Shown piece after piece: positions 10,740-19,465 of a stretch of 64,000 nucleotides of DNA. The stretch covers positions 248,001 through 312,000 of the forward strand of contig JACEFZ010004181.1 of NCBI GenBank assembly GCA_014155875.1. Direction: 5' to 3'. Position 1 is the stretch's first letter. Each line of letters starts with the position of its first letter. The DNA comes from Cepaea nemoralis (taxonomy: Eukaryota > Mollusca > Gastropoda > Stylommatophora > Helicidae). A model generated the notes under the pieces. That model was given only the letters and a program-made list of their open reading frames with translations, searched no databases and was not told the origin of the DNA. The position numbers were made by a program, and so were the translations under genes.

Positions 10740-10885
10740 ATAATCTACTTAGCATGTGGTAAGAGAATGAGCAAACAAACTTCATTTTCAGAGAGCCACA
10801 AATTGGGCACACAGGCCCATCTTACATTCAGCCCTTCCAACCACTCAGCTTTCGTACATCAATTATCTATTGTGTATGTTACATT
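10740..10885. repeat. Small dispersed repeat shared with 58265-58400
   Basis: The two regions share an ordered set of words: agccacaaattgggcacaca / gggtcacaaattggacaagc, then caggccc, then caaccactcag / caatcactcat, then catcaattatc / atatcaatttt. I do not recognise the family. Confidence 0.5.
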
Positions 10886-10995
10886 CACATAAGAAAAGCA
10901 TTGTCAAATGAGTGCTGTGAACATAAACAATGCATATTACCATGTTGTGAGACTGACAGGCAAGCGGTCAGTAATTTAAAAAATTTTAAAATTTT

Positions 10996-11170
10996 TGTAA
11001 ATGATGTCTGTCCATGCATTTGTCTGTCTGTAGGTAGGTACGTACGTATGTACATACGAATGTACATATGTAAATACATTTGTACATATGTACGTACATT
11101 CATATGTACGTACGTACCTACCTACCTACAGACAGACAAATGAATGGACAAACAGACATCATTTACACAA
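10996..11170. repeat. Long imperfect palindrome made of tetranucleotides
   Basis: The left arm, about 10996-11078, pairs with the right arm, about 11088-11170. The outer words gtaaatgatgtctg and cagacatcatttac are reverse complements; inside these lie catttgtctgtctgtaggta and its complement, then acgtac-rich sequence. The mismatches include two 4-base indels. It could fold as an ~80-bp hairpin. There is no TSD or coding capacity. Confidence 0.85.
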
Positions 11171-11221
11171 ACTTGCAGTTATACACCCACACAATAACTC
11201 ACAGATACTCACTCCCTTCCA

Positions 11222-11358
11222 TGCCATGCACCCGCTCACAATCACATACACCCAGTTGCAATCACGTACATCCAGTCGCAATCATGTACACCCAGTCGCA
11301 ATCACGTACATCCACTCACAATCACAAACACCCACACACAATCACAAACACACTGGCA
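11222..11358. repeat. ~19-bp tandem repeat (cacccagtcgcaatcacgta)
   Basis: Seven or so diverged copies of a C/A-rich unit (aatcacgtacatccagtcgc and variants aatcacaaacacccacacac). A family-C-like head (gagactgactaccttatcct, gagctgcaaaatcaagcca) follows at about 11369-11460. Confidence 0.8.
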
Positions 11359-11484
11359 GAAGGGTTGGTGTGAGACTGACTACCTTATCCTGAAGAAAAC
11401 TTGAGCTGCAAAATCAAGCCAATGATGAACAGTTCTACAAAGGACTTCGTTGAGGTCTGATTCTTCATTGGGAGATGACAGGCA

Positions 11485-11775
11485 GCTGGAAAATAAGAAG
11501 AAATAGAGGAGGCAGAAGAGAAGGAATGGAGGAACAGAAGAAGAAGGATGAGGAGGAGTAGAAGGAGTGAAGGAAGAGAATACGATAAAGGATAAGGAAG
11601 AGGAGAAGAAGAAGAAGAGAAGGAAAAAGATGAAGAATAAGAAACAGAAGAAGGAAGAGGAAGGAGAGAAGATGAAAGAAAACAAAAACAGAACTAGAAG
11701 AAGAAGAACTAGGAGAAGAAGAAGCAGAAGAAGAACAAGAAAAAATAGAACTAGAAGAAGAAGAAGAAGAAGACA
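11485..11775. repeat. Purine-only (GAA/AGG) tract
   Basis: About 290 bases are almost pure A+G on the + strand (agaagaagaagaactagaag and variants). It reads open as low-complexity Lys/Arg/Glu on one strand and Ser/Phe/Leu on the other; both are artefacts of composition. A triplex-forming (H-DNA) tract is possible. Confidence 0.9.
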
Positions 11776-11943
11776 CTTCATGTGAGAGACAGAGATGCGA
11801 AGTAATTTACAGTTATTTGTTTGGTTTTTAAGGTTTTTGTTGTGATTTATATCAGCTACAAAAACCACAGATGGGTGTTTGCTTTGCTGGCAAACATCTG
11901 TAATGGTTTCTTGAATCGTAAGATATGCTATCATGTTCTGTTA

Positions 11944-12150
11944 ATCATCATCATCATGTGCAATGCCGATAAGCGTAAGCGGTCATGTTTCGCCATCTCA
12001 CACGATCACCAGAGTCATGGATCAGCTCAGTGTTCTTGTCTCGACCATACCATGTGGCCAAGCCATCCAGGTATTTACTTCTCTGCCTTACCCTTGTTCT
12101 CTTCCCCTCAATCTTGCCAGTTGTCATGAAGTATCTTCAATTTATTTCAC
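11944..12150 (-). mobile_element. RTE-like LINE 3' end with (ATG)n tail
   Basis: The sequence starts catcatcatcatgtgcaatg and continues cggtcatgttt, cagagtcatggatcagctc and catgtggccaagccatccag: the reverse complement of the LINE C-terminus (YLDGL..WHGRDRN / DSGD / TAH...). 5'-truncated. Bases 12170-12500 show no clear feature beyond a possible SINE B-box (gttggggattgaactcagac) near 12390. Confidence 0.85.
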
Positions 12151-12534
12151 CTCATAATGTGTTCTGTTAATAAGAATTTTAAAAGGGTAAAAGTAGTCGT
12201 ATAGTAAATACAGCATTTGGGGTGTGAAGCCCTGGGCCTTTACATATTTGAGCCCATAATATAATGACGGGTGGCCAGTTTCTTTCTTTATCATCTTTTC
12301 CAGAAAATTCTAACAATTGTCAGGTAACCATTTAATGAGGCTGTGTCGACCCCAGAGCTGTGATGGTAAGAAAAAATGATCCCACTACTGTTGGGGATTG
12401 AACTCAGACCAGTGTATTGAAAACAAGTGCATTAACCACTGTACCATTGGGTTCCTAACTATCATTAAACCCTTATGGACTTCAGAAAGTCATATACGAG
12501 AATAACACACTGTCATCATGTTAATGTACGCATG

Positions 12535-12720
12535 TGATACCAAAACCCGTAAGGGAAGTAAAGAATAGTAACACTAATTTATCATGCATGTCATAAGAGG
12601 CAACTAGAGAGGGTTGGCTTGGAACTGGCTACCTCATCACATAGAAAACGTTAGCTGCAAAATCCAACCACACATGAACAGGTCTTCAGAGGCAGGTGTG
12701 GTGTGAGCTGGTTGGGGATC
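12535..12720 (+). repeat. Dispersed repeat family C, head region
   Basis: Shares cccgtaagggaag, atgcatgtcataagaggcaa, tggaactggctacctcat and agctgcaaaatccaaccac with 38280-38405 and, reversed, with 18243-18420, 34850-34950 and 50780-50925. Its class is unknown; TSD evidence at 34341-34950 shows that the family retrotransposes. Confidence 0.7.
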
Positions 12721-12778
12721 TATGCTCTACTGGAAGATAGCAGGCAAAGAAGACAATGTAAACATGCTCACAATCTCA

Positions 12779-13121
12779 GTTAGTTTAATTAGTTAATTAA
12801 TTAATTAGTTTAATAAGTTAGTTAGTTGATTTAATTAGTTAGTTTAATTGGTTAATTAATTAGTTAAGTAATTACTTAGTTAGTTTAATTGGTTAGTTAG
12901 CTTTATTAGTCGATTAATCAGTTAGTTAAATTGGTTAGTTAGTTTTATTAGTTAGTTAGTTTAATTAGTTAATTAATTAGTTAGTTTAATTAGTTAGTTA
13001 GTTAGTTTAATTAGTTAGCTAGTAAGTTTAATTAGTTAATTAATCAATTAGTTAGTTTAATTTGTTAATTAATTGGTTAGTTAGTTTAATTAGTTAATTA
13101 ATTAGTTAGCTAGTTTAATTT

Positions 13122-13155
<34 letters not shown>
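12779..13155. repeat. (TTAG/TTAA)n tetranucleotide array
   Basis: About 375 bases of ttag and ttaa tetramers with rare variants, ending in a clean (ttag)8 run. It abuts the 3' end of a - strand LINE relic, so it probably grew from that element's (CTAA)n tail. Confidence 0.93.
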
Positions 13156-13460
13156 CATCACTGCACATCACACCATTAAGTTGATAAGTGCCCGGATCTT
13201 CTCCTCAGTATCTCCCTCAGCATGTAGCGGTCAATGACACCAGTTCTGTGTTGGTACACTATTCTTCTTTGGCCTTCGCAAAGCTCTTTTGTCTGGCCTC
13301 AACCATCTTGATTTAATGTTCTTGCAGTCTGGTCAAGATTACAGATTCGCAGTCATTACTTGACTGGCTTAATTGTCCTGCATCCTTAAGGGCATTAACT
13401 ATATCAGCCCGATCCATTGCTTGTCCACTTTCTACAGTAGCCTGGGTTGTAAGCCTATCA
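13156..13460 (-). mobile_element. RNase H-type LINE C-terminal relic
   Basis: Matches in order the better relic at 28845-29260: caccagttctgtgttggt, then ttggccttcgcaaagct, gcccgatccattgcttgtcc and cctatcagctgg. On the - strand this corresponds to RADKL..., the DxADVINVLKD segment and TGTISHRTL. It is too decayed for an open frame. Confidence 0.65.
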
Positions 13461-13699
13461 GCTGGATCATTTACTCTTATACTTGCATGGTCTGGTTTAC
13501 GATCAGTATCCTATGGAGACAACTAGTGCTATATTTCTACTTTTGCTGAGGGAGACTTTTGCATTTGTCTGTCCCACTTGCTCTGATTACAATTCTAGAT
13601 TTATCAATCATGCCAGGGGGCATAACTTTAACTCACTTTTGTTGTTGATATTTGGGTTGTTGACCTTAATTAATTTCTTTGACATTAAGAAGTAAGGAG

Positions 13700-14040
13700 T
13701 ATAATTGAGCCGCACAGTTGCCTGCCAAAACAGTGGACCAGGTTCAATCTCCAGTTGTGGTAGAATTATTTTTTTATTTTTTTTTTCGGCTTGTAAAACG
13801 CTGGGTGGACCAACCTAATAAAATTGGCATCAGACAATTGTCAGAAATTTCATCAAAGGGAAACTAATGAGAAAAGGAACTGACGACCCACTTCATGATG
13901 CCATGGCCTTGCTTATCTCAAGGCCTCACATGTCACTCACCAACAGTAATTTCTGCCATGGGACTATGGTTGCCTTGTGTTTATGTTGTTTATCCATAAA
14001 AAATGATGACCATTCATTTCATCCAGTGGGGTTGAAGGTA
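13700..14040 (+). mobile_element. Possible tRNA-derived SINE
   Basis: gccgcacagttgcctgcca and aggttcaatctccag are spaced like tRNA A and B boxes, and are followed by a T-rich run and about 250 bases of unique-looking sequence. There is no second copy in the window, so this is weak. Confidence 0.3.
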
Positions 14041-14640
14041 TGAAGACATGAATTCTAAGATGGCTGGTAAGGCCTATTTTGGCTCAAAATTTTCTGTGAC
14101 AAGGGGGGCAAGAATGCTTGACGTTCCAGGAGGAGATCTCCTGCAGTGGTTTTTCTGTCCAGCCTTTTCTTCACAGCTCTTAGCAGTCCTGGTTGCTTCA
14201 CAAGTGACTGCACCCTTGCGTAATGATTGTATGCCATAAATTTCGGTCTTTGGCAGCAGTCTCCCAGGTGTCAAGATGAATTCCAAAAGCTTTCAGTGAG
14301 ACTTTCATAGTGTCTTTAAAGCGTTTTCTCTGGCCGCCTTGGGAGCATTTACCACAACGTAGCTCGCTGTAAAAAATTTGTTTAGGGAGCCTGTGATCTG
14401 GCATGCGAGTTAAGTGACCAGCCCAGTAAATCTAATTCTTCAGTAGTAGAGTGTGGATACTGGGCATGGATGTTCTTTCTAGAACTTCAGTGTCTGGGAT
14501 CTTGTCTTGCCATTTAATCTTCAATAGCTTCCTAAGACATTGTGTGGAAGTGGTTTAAGTTCCTAGCGTAGATAGACAGTCCAAGTTTCACAAGCATATA
14601 GCAGTGTGGAAAATACAACTATCTTGTTGCCTTGTTTTGA
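14041..14640 (-). mobile_element. Non-LTR retrotransposon C-terminus (different clade) with zinc-knuckle relic
   Basis: The - strand translation reads AGHLTRMPDHRLPKQIFYSE, then GKCSQGGQRKRFKDTMKVSL, WETAAKDRNLW and, in another frame, CPPCHRKF...GLTSHLRIH. The last is a C2H2-like end typical of some LINE ORF2 proteins. There are several stops and frameshifts. It differs from both the RTE-like and the RNase H LINEs here. Confidence 0.8.
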
Positions 14641-14654
14641 ATATATGAATACAT

Positions 14655-15050
14655 AATATGAATACATAACAAATTAGGAAGAACTTGGAGGCAACACAGA
14701 TGTGGTTCCTGAGACGAATGTTGCAAATTCCTTGGACTGCCAGAGTAACTAACAATGACTGCCTGAAAGAGGCTAATGAAATTAGAACATTATATACAAC
14801 AATAAGAAAGATACAAACAGCTTTCTTTGGTCATGTGATGAGAAGAGACGCTTTAGAGAACATTGTGACAACTGAAAATATCAAGGAGAAGAGCGGCAGA
14901 GGCAGACCAAGGGAAATGATGCTGGATGGATTGATATGGTGGCATGGAGGAATATTATCAGCAAAGTTGATCCAGAAAAGCAAAGCCCGAGATCTGTGGA
15001 CAGTCATGAATGCCTACCCCAGCTGGCATGGCACTTGATGATGATGATGA
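14655..15050 (+). mobile_element. RTE-like LINE 3' end, near-open C-terminus
   Basis: One frame from 14685 to 15038 reads MWFLRRMLQIPWTARVTN, FFGHVMRRDALENIVTTENI, GRGRPREMMLDGL and ends WHGT*, followed by a (GAT)n tail (tgatgatgatgaatac). This is the C-terminal accessory part of ORF2, 5'-truncated; no RT catalytic motif is included. Confidence 0.88.
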
Positions 15051-15356
15051 ATACATGCAACATTGCTCTTCTTTCTTTCTTCCTGTATTCATTGTCTTCT
15101 ACATATGGGCAAAGAAGTTCCTTATGTTGGTGTTTTATGCACTATTTCACACACACTGTCGGTACTTACTAAGTGTAGCCAGCATATGTAGGCACAAAGT
15201 CAAGAACAAGAATGAGAAGTGAAATTGGGCAGTTTTACTAGAGCGAAATCACAAGTAACAGAATATTGGATGCTGCAGCTAGAAAACCTTCATCAGCATA
15301 CAAAGAACAGACACTGATACAACTATATATATATATTTTTATTTTTATTTTTTTTT

Positions 15357-15600
15357 GCATATCCTTTACAGGACATAGCTGTCAACAGCAGCATCTTTCA
15401 GCTGTCTGTTGATTTCTTGGCAAGATTACGCTCAGTAATTTTCCATTGCTTTCTGAGCGGCCGGCTCAGTATCCCGCAAGTCACCAGCGGGGGTCGAACC
15501 GCTCCCAGTTCTCTCCCGCTACGAGACTCTGCTTGATAAACGGGATTACGGAGAAAGTGTTGTAACCCCTCAGCCAGAGAGACCGGCATACAACTATATA
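15357..15600 (-). mobile_element. SINE family A copy with the clearest tRNA head
   Basis: On the - strand the head reads tggctgaggggttacaacac and, further on, gagcggttcgacccccgc, a good box B (GGTTCGACCCC). The body then runs agaaagcaatggaaaattac, gtaatcttgccaagaaatca and gtcctgtaaaggatatgc. This copy supports a tRNA origin for family A. Confidence 0.85.
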
Positions 15601-15730
15601 ACAAATATTAAAATGTTAACTTAGCTGATGTGCTTCAGTTGTCTGAAAAGGCACATAAATGAAACAATCCTTGAATGCAAATATCAACTGAGAGCAACTT
15701 TCTTGTAGTTGATCCATCCCTTTCCCATTA

Positions 15731-16014
15731 CCCTGCTCTGTTCAACCTCATAAGAGAAGTTATAATTAGGGCCCATCTCAACCTCAGATTAATAATCCAG
15801 TGACTAGACCAGCCACATTTTGGACATTAATCTGAAAGGAATGGTGGTGTGTAAGGTGTAATAAGGAGATCTCGCAGCTATCCAATTTTCCATGACCCCT
15901 GCTCCTTTTCAACCTCATAAGAGAAGTTATAATTAGGGCCCATCTGAACCTCAGATTAATAATCCAGTGACTAGATCAGCCACATTTTGGATATTAATCT
16001 GAAAGGAATGGTCA
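15731..16014. repeat. Local direct duplication, 167-base period
   Basis: The segment aacctcataagagaagttat ... tctgaaaggaatggt occurs at 15744-15846 and again at 15911-16013 with only a few differences (ctcaac/ctgaac, agacca/agatca, ggacat/ggatat). The second copy ends about 90 bases before the exon-3 acceptor. Confidence 0.93.
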
Positions 16015-16072
16015 TCCATAGAGGGTAATCATGGATTATCTCATATTCTTGAATTGAAAGTACATTCTATGA

Positions 16073-16267
<195 letters not shown>

Positions 16268-17174
16268 TAAGACTTGGTTGTCTCCCATAGACAGTTATCT
16301 TTCAAGTTTAGTTCACATTATTAATTGATATTTAGCAGCTTTCATTATTCTTCTGTTTATTTTTATTTTTTCTATCCTTGGTTTTAAAGTTTTTAGATGT
16401 TTAGTTTTTTGTTTTTTTTTAGAGTGCTCTTCAGCGTAGTATAATTCACATTGTTAGAAGCTTTCCCCGTTTTTTGCAACTCAATGCAAGAATAGTCAAC
16501 ACACAGCACAGAATGGCCCATTACACTTTCTTATCATCCATCTTTAGTGCAGTACACTTGACCAGTTGTCAGGGCCTTTTATGTTGGAATAGTTATGTAA
16601 GTAATTTGTTTCACTAAATTCCACATCTCAAAGACTCTTGAGTTTACCCAGAGATTTGCCGGTAGATGCTGCCAGGTTGTAAAATAAACGTTTATTTATT
16701 GCTAATATTTGAGCATTGTGGAAGCTGCATTGCATGGTGCTGAATATTGAACCTATTTATTTTTAACAAAGAGCCATCACTCAGACTGGATTGGTTGTAT
16801 TGGTTGGTTGCTTGAACTCTGAGAACTGAGATTTCAAACTCATTAGTTTTAAGTCTGATGTATTGATGTTCAGTCTGCTTGAGATCCTGGAAAGAGCTTG
16901 CACTTATCTGGGTGAGGCAGAAGTAAAGTATTTTCTCCCGACCTGGTACCGATGTACTATTTCCATGGGGACTGTTATAGCATTTCCATCCCCTCTAAGC
17001 TCAAAAACAATACAAGACGTTCTGGAGCTTTACATCTGCAGGGAATAATATCAGGGTATAGTCCAGTCATGATTCAGCCCGACACCATTCTGGCTGCTAT
17101 TAAGTCCAGGTTGGACACGAATTTGAGCTATATCTTTGTCAACAGACTCCCACCCAGTGTCCAGATGGAGACCT

Positions 17175-17275
17175 AGAGATCATTGGTCAGTTTGGCATCA
17201 GAGATCAGTTTGGCAGCAATGGTCAGTTTGGCATCAGTGGTCAGTTTGGCATCTGAGGTCAGCTTGGCCAATTGG
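17175..17275. repeat. ~18-bp tandem repeat (ggtcagtttggcatcagt)
   Basis: Five diverged copies (catcagag, agcaatgg, catcagtgg, catctgagg variants). It lies just before a SINE B copy. Confidence 0.85.
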
Positions 17276-17284
17276 ATAAGAGCA

Positions 17285-18000
17285 CACACTCTTAATCTTC
17301 TGGCATGCTGATGCCGAGATAACGGGTTCAACCCCTAACCGGTAGTTAGTTAGTCTTTCCTCTTGAGCCTAAGGCGGCGCATAGGGCAGAAGTCCTGTCT
17401 CTCCATGCTTGGCGGTTCGCTGCTACCTGTTGTAGATCTTGGATATTTACTTGGCCATTGAATGAGCCTTCTCTAATGATGGTTCTACGCAGGGTCTCTC
17501 TTGGTCTTCCCCGTTTTCTTTTCCCTACTGGTGACCATATAAGGGCTTGGTAGGAGAGTCTTGACTTGTCCATTCTGAGTACATGGCCGATGTAGTTCCA
17601 ACGGCGTCTTCTTATGAAATTGGATACTGTATCTTGCTTAGTCTCTTGTCTTATTTGCGAATTGGTTCTGAAGTCTGTCCAGTGGATGTTTAGAAGTCTT
17701 CTAAGACATTTGTTCTCAAAATTGTCTAATTTTTTATCTAAAGCTACCGTTAATTTCCAACTTTCACATCCATACGTTAACACTGGAATCACACAAGAGT
17801 TGAAGATTTTAAGTTTTGCGGTAGCTGGACTAAAATGTTGCCTTCTCGTCCTTGACTTGGTGACCAAAAAAAAGTACCTTAGAAGTCGGAGTAATAGGGG
17901 GAAAAGCTAATCCACATGCAAAAATCAGTCCAGTGTGTTAGAAGTAGTAGCACAGTGTATGGACTACACATGAGTTAAAGCGAGCGAACACACACAAGTT
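17285..18000 (+). mobile_element. SINE family B copy split by a LINE insertion
   Basis: The left part carries the tRNA-like end with gggttcaacccctaacc at 17324-17340. The body resumes at 17825 with ctggactaaaatgttgcc and runs through gaaaagctaatccacatgca to about 18000. The two halves join correctly if the inserted sequence and one copy of cggtag are removed. Confidence 0.9.
17346..17818 (-). mobile_element. 5'-truncated LINE C-terminus nested in SINE B, 6-bp TSD
   Basis: The - strand translation (17346 to about 17815) has no stop: AKLKIFNSCVIPVLTYGCES, RRWNYIGHVLRMDKSRLSYQ, GKRKRGRPRETLRRT and WRDRTSALCAALGSRGKTN*. It is the C-terminal part of a non-LTR ORF2, from a clade other than the RTE-like family. 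Its tail is (CTAA)2. The duplication cggtag lies at 17340-17345 and 17819-17824. Confidence 0.9.
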
Positions 18001-18109
18001 TGGCATTTTTAGCTTCCTCCGTGAACAAAAAAGAAATTTCCCTTAAAATATATATCCAGAACGTTTTGAGTTAGCAGCAGACACCAAAACTATCCCTGAT
18101 TTAGTCTTC

Positions 18110-18420
18110 TTCTTCTGTCTTTGATTCACCATTGGAGAATAGGCCTTCAACCAACTAACACCCAAGTTGCCCTGTATTTTGCTGTCTCCTGAAGCTCCCT
18201 CATGTCCTCCCCATATTATTCATCTCAGTCTCTAATTCTCTTCTTCATGTGTTTTTACGTCTCCTTCATTTTGTTGACCCTGTGGGTTAGACTTGTTTAT
18301 GGTTGGATTTAGCAGCTAAAGTTTTTCTACAGGGTGGGGAAGCCAGCCCCAAGATAAACCTTTTTTAGTTGCCTCTTATGACATGTATGATAGGTTACTG
18401 TATTACTGTTCTTTGCGCCC
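18110..18420 (-). repeat. Dispersed repeat family C copy
   Basis: Reverse-complement landmarks: accattggagaataggcctt, ggttggatttagcagctaaa, gtggggaagccagccccaag, gttgcctcttatgacatgta, ttctttgcgccccttatg. Colinear with 50700-50930. Confidence 0.7.
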
Positions 18421-18599
18421 CTTATGCCATAGGAACACACTTACGACTGATTCAGTACAAATGTTTATCTCAGGACCTTTATGGCTATAGCTTGGATGGG
18501 GGGTAGGTTTGAATGTATGCGTGGATAAATAATCTCCATCTTTACAACCACAACAATGTGGTTCTACAATCACACATGGGGGAGCATGAAATCCCATCA

Positions 18600-19270
18600 C
18601 CCGGCAGCCTGCACAAGGGGTGAATGGATCCCATGACCCGTGTGTAGCACCAAGTGTTGGAGTCTCACATACCTTAAGTGTTATGAAACCATGTTGTTCT
18701 TGTCAAGCTGCAGGTTTGTTCACATCTTGATACTGTGCAAAGTTGGTATGACTGAGATACCGTACAACCTGAAGACAGTACTACCTGCTTTTTGTTAATG
18801 CTGAATGTTGGGCGGCGCTCACTAAACCCGACACCATACATTGTGCCAACAGCTTTAGGTAGAGGAGCACATTTGGGAGGGTACAAGCCTTATCCTAGAG
18901 TGAGGAAATGCAACCTAAAGATTAAAATGTCATGGCAGGACAGACCAGCCCTAAGCCGTGGTCAGAAATTGGTTTAGGATCGAAGCTCCGAGAGACAGTT
19001 AGAGCATTGCTTTGCTGATCCGTCAGCTTCAGCAACTTGCCTTGTTCAAGATGTATTGGTGTTACCTGCCCTCTGAAGTAAACTAGGCAGTCCAAGAGAG
19101 GGATCATGCTGCATGAGCAATAAATTGTCTCTACAATTCAGCCCAGGCTTTGTGATATGAAGAGGTTTAACATTCACTACTGTCATGGATTGTAGTTGTT
19201 ATGCCTTGTTAGAAGCACAATGCACAATGAAACAAACTATCGTCTGTAAAGATGGCAATTGCCAGTGTGA
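18600..19270 (-). repeat. Dispersed repeat family E copy
   Basis: Colinear, in reverse, with 46440-47275 and 48170-48570: gggcggcgctcactaaaccc, gggagggtacaagcct, atgtcatggcaggacaga, cgaagctcc and gatcatgctgcatgagcaat. A - strand peptide relic is not obvious. I do not recognise the class; there is no box A/B or RT motif. Confidence 0.7.
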
Positions 19271-19329
19271 TACTTTGCATCACTCAAAAAGATGAAGGTC
19301 AAGAGCGTATTGTGGATTTTCTAATCAGG

Positions 19330-19465
19330 TCATGTGGGTGTGTGAGGAAATTAACAGGCTGACAGACTGGCTGCTGTCATTGTTTTTGGGCGGTGAGCTA
19401 CTTTACAACAAGGCTGATGTGGTGATGGGGCTCTGTGTAACTGTGTGGAAAGTGCAGCAAACCAG
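19330..19465 (+). mobile_element. RNase H-type LINE C-terminal relic that seeds the 43-bp array
   Basis: The + strand translation gives NRLTDWLLSLFLGGELLYNK and ADVVMGLCVTVW, comparable with ADRLAGSEKLGGVLMHDKAD and VVATLWEHVY of the 41-kb LINE. It then runs EGPHLERLIQLGVTRGS, comparable with QRGVTRGSG there, and becomes tandem at once. Confidence 0.75.

Noticed and set aside
11380..11934. Ser/Leu/Phe-rich 184-residue frame on the - strand
   Set aside because: It is the translation of a purine-only tract, so the absence of stops is due to composition.
15357..15600. Functional tRNA gene
   Set aside because: Box A and B-like words belong to SINE family A; the cloverleaf stems are not all paired and the sequence runs into the SINE body. 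The same reasoning applies to 25853-26243 and 27215-27395.
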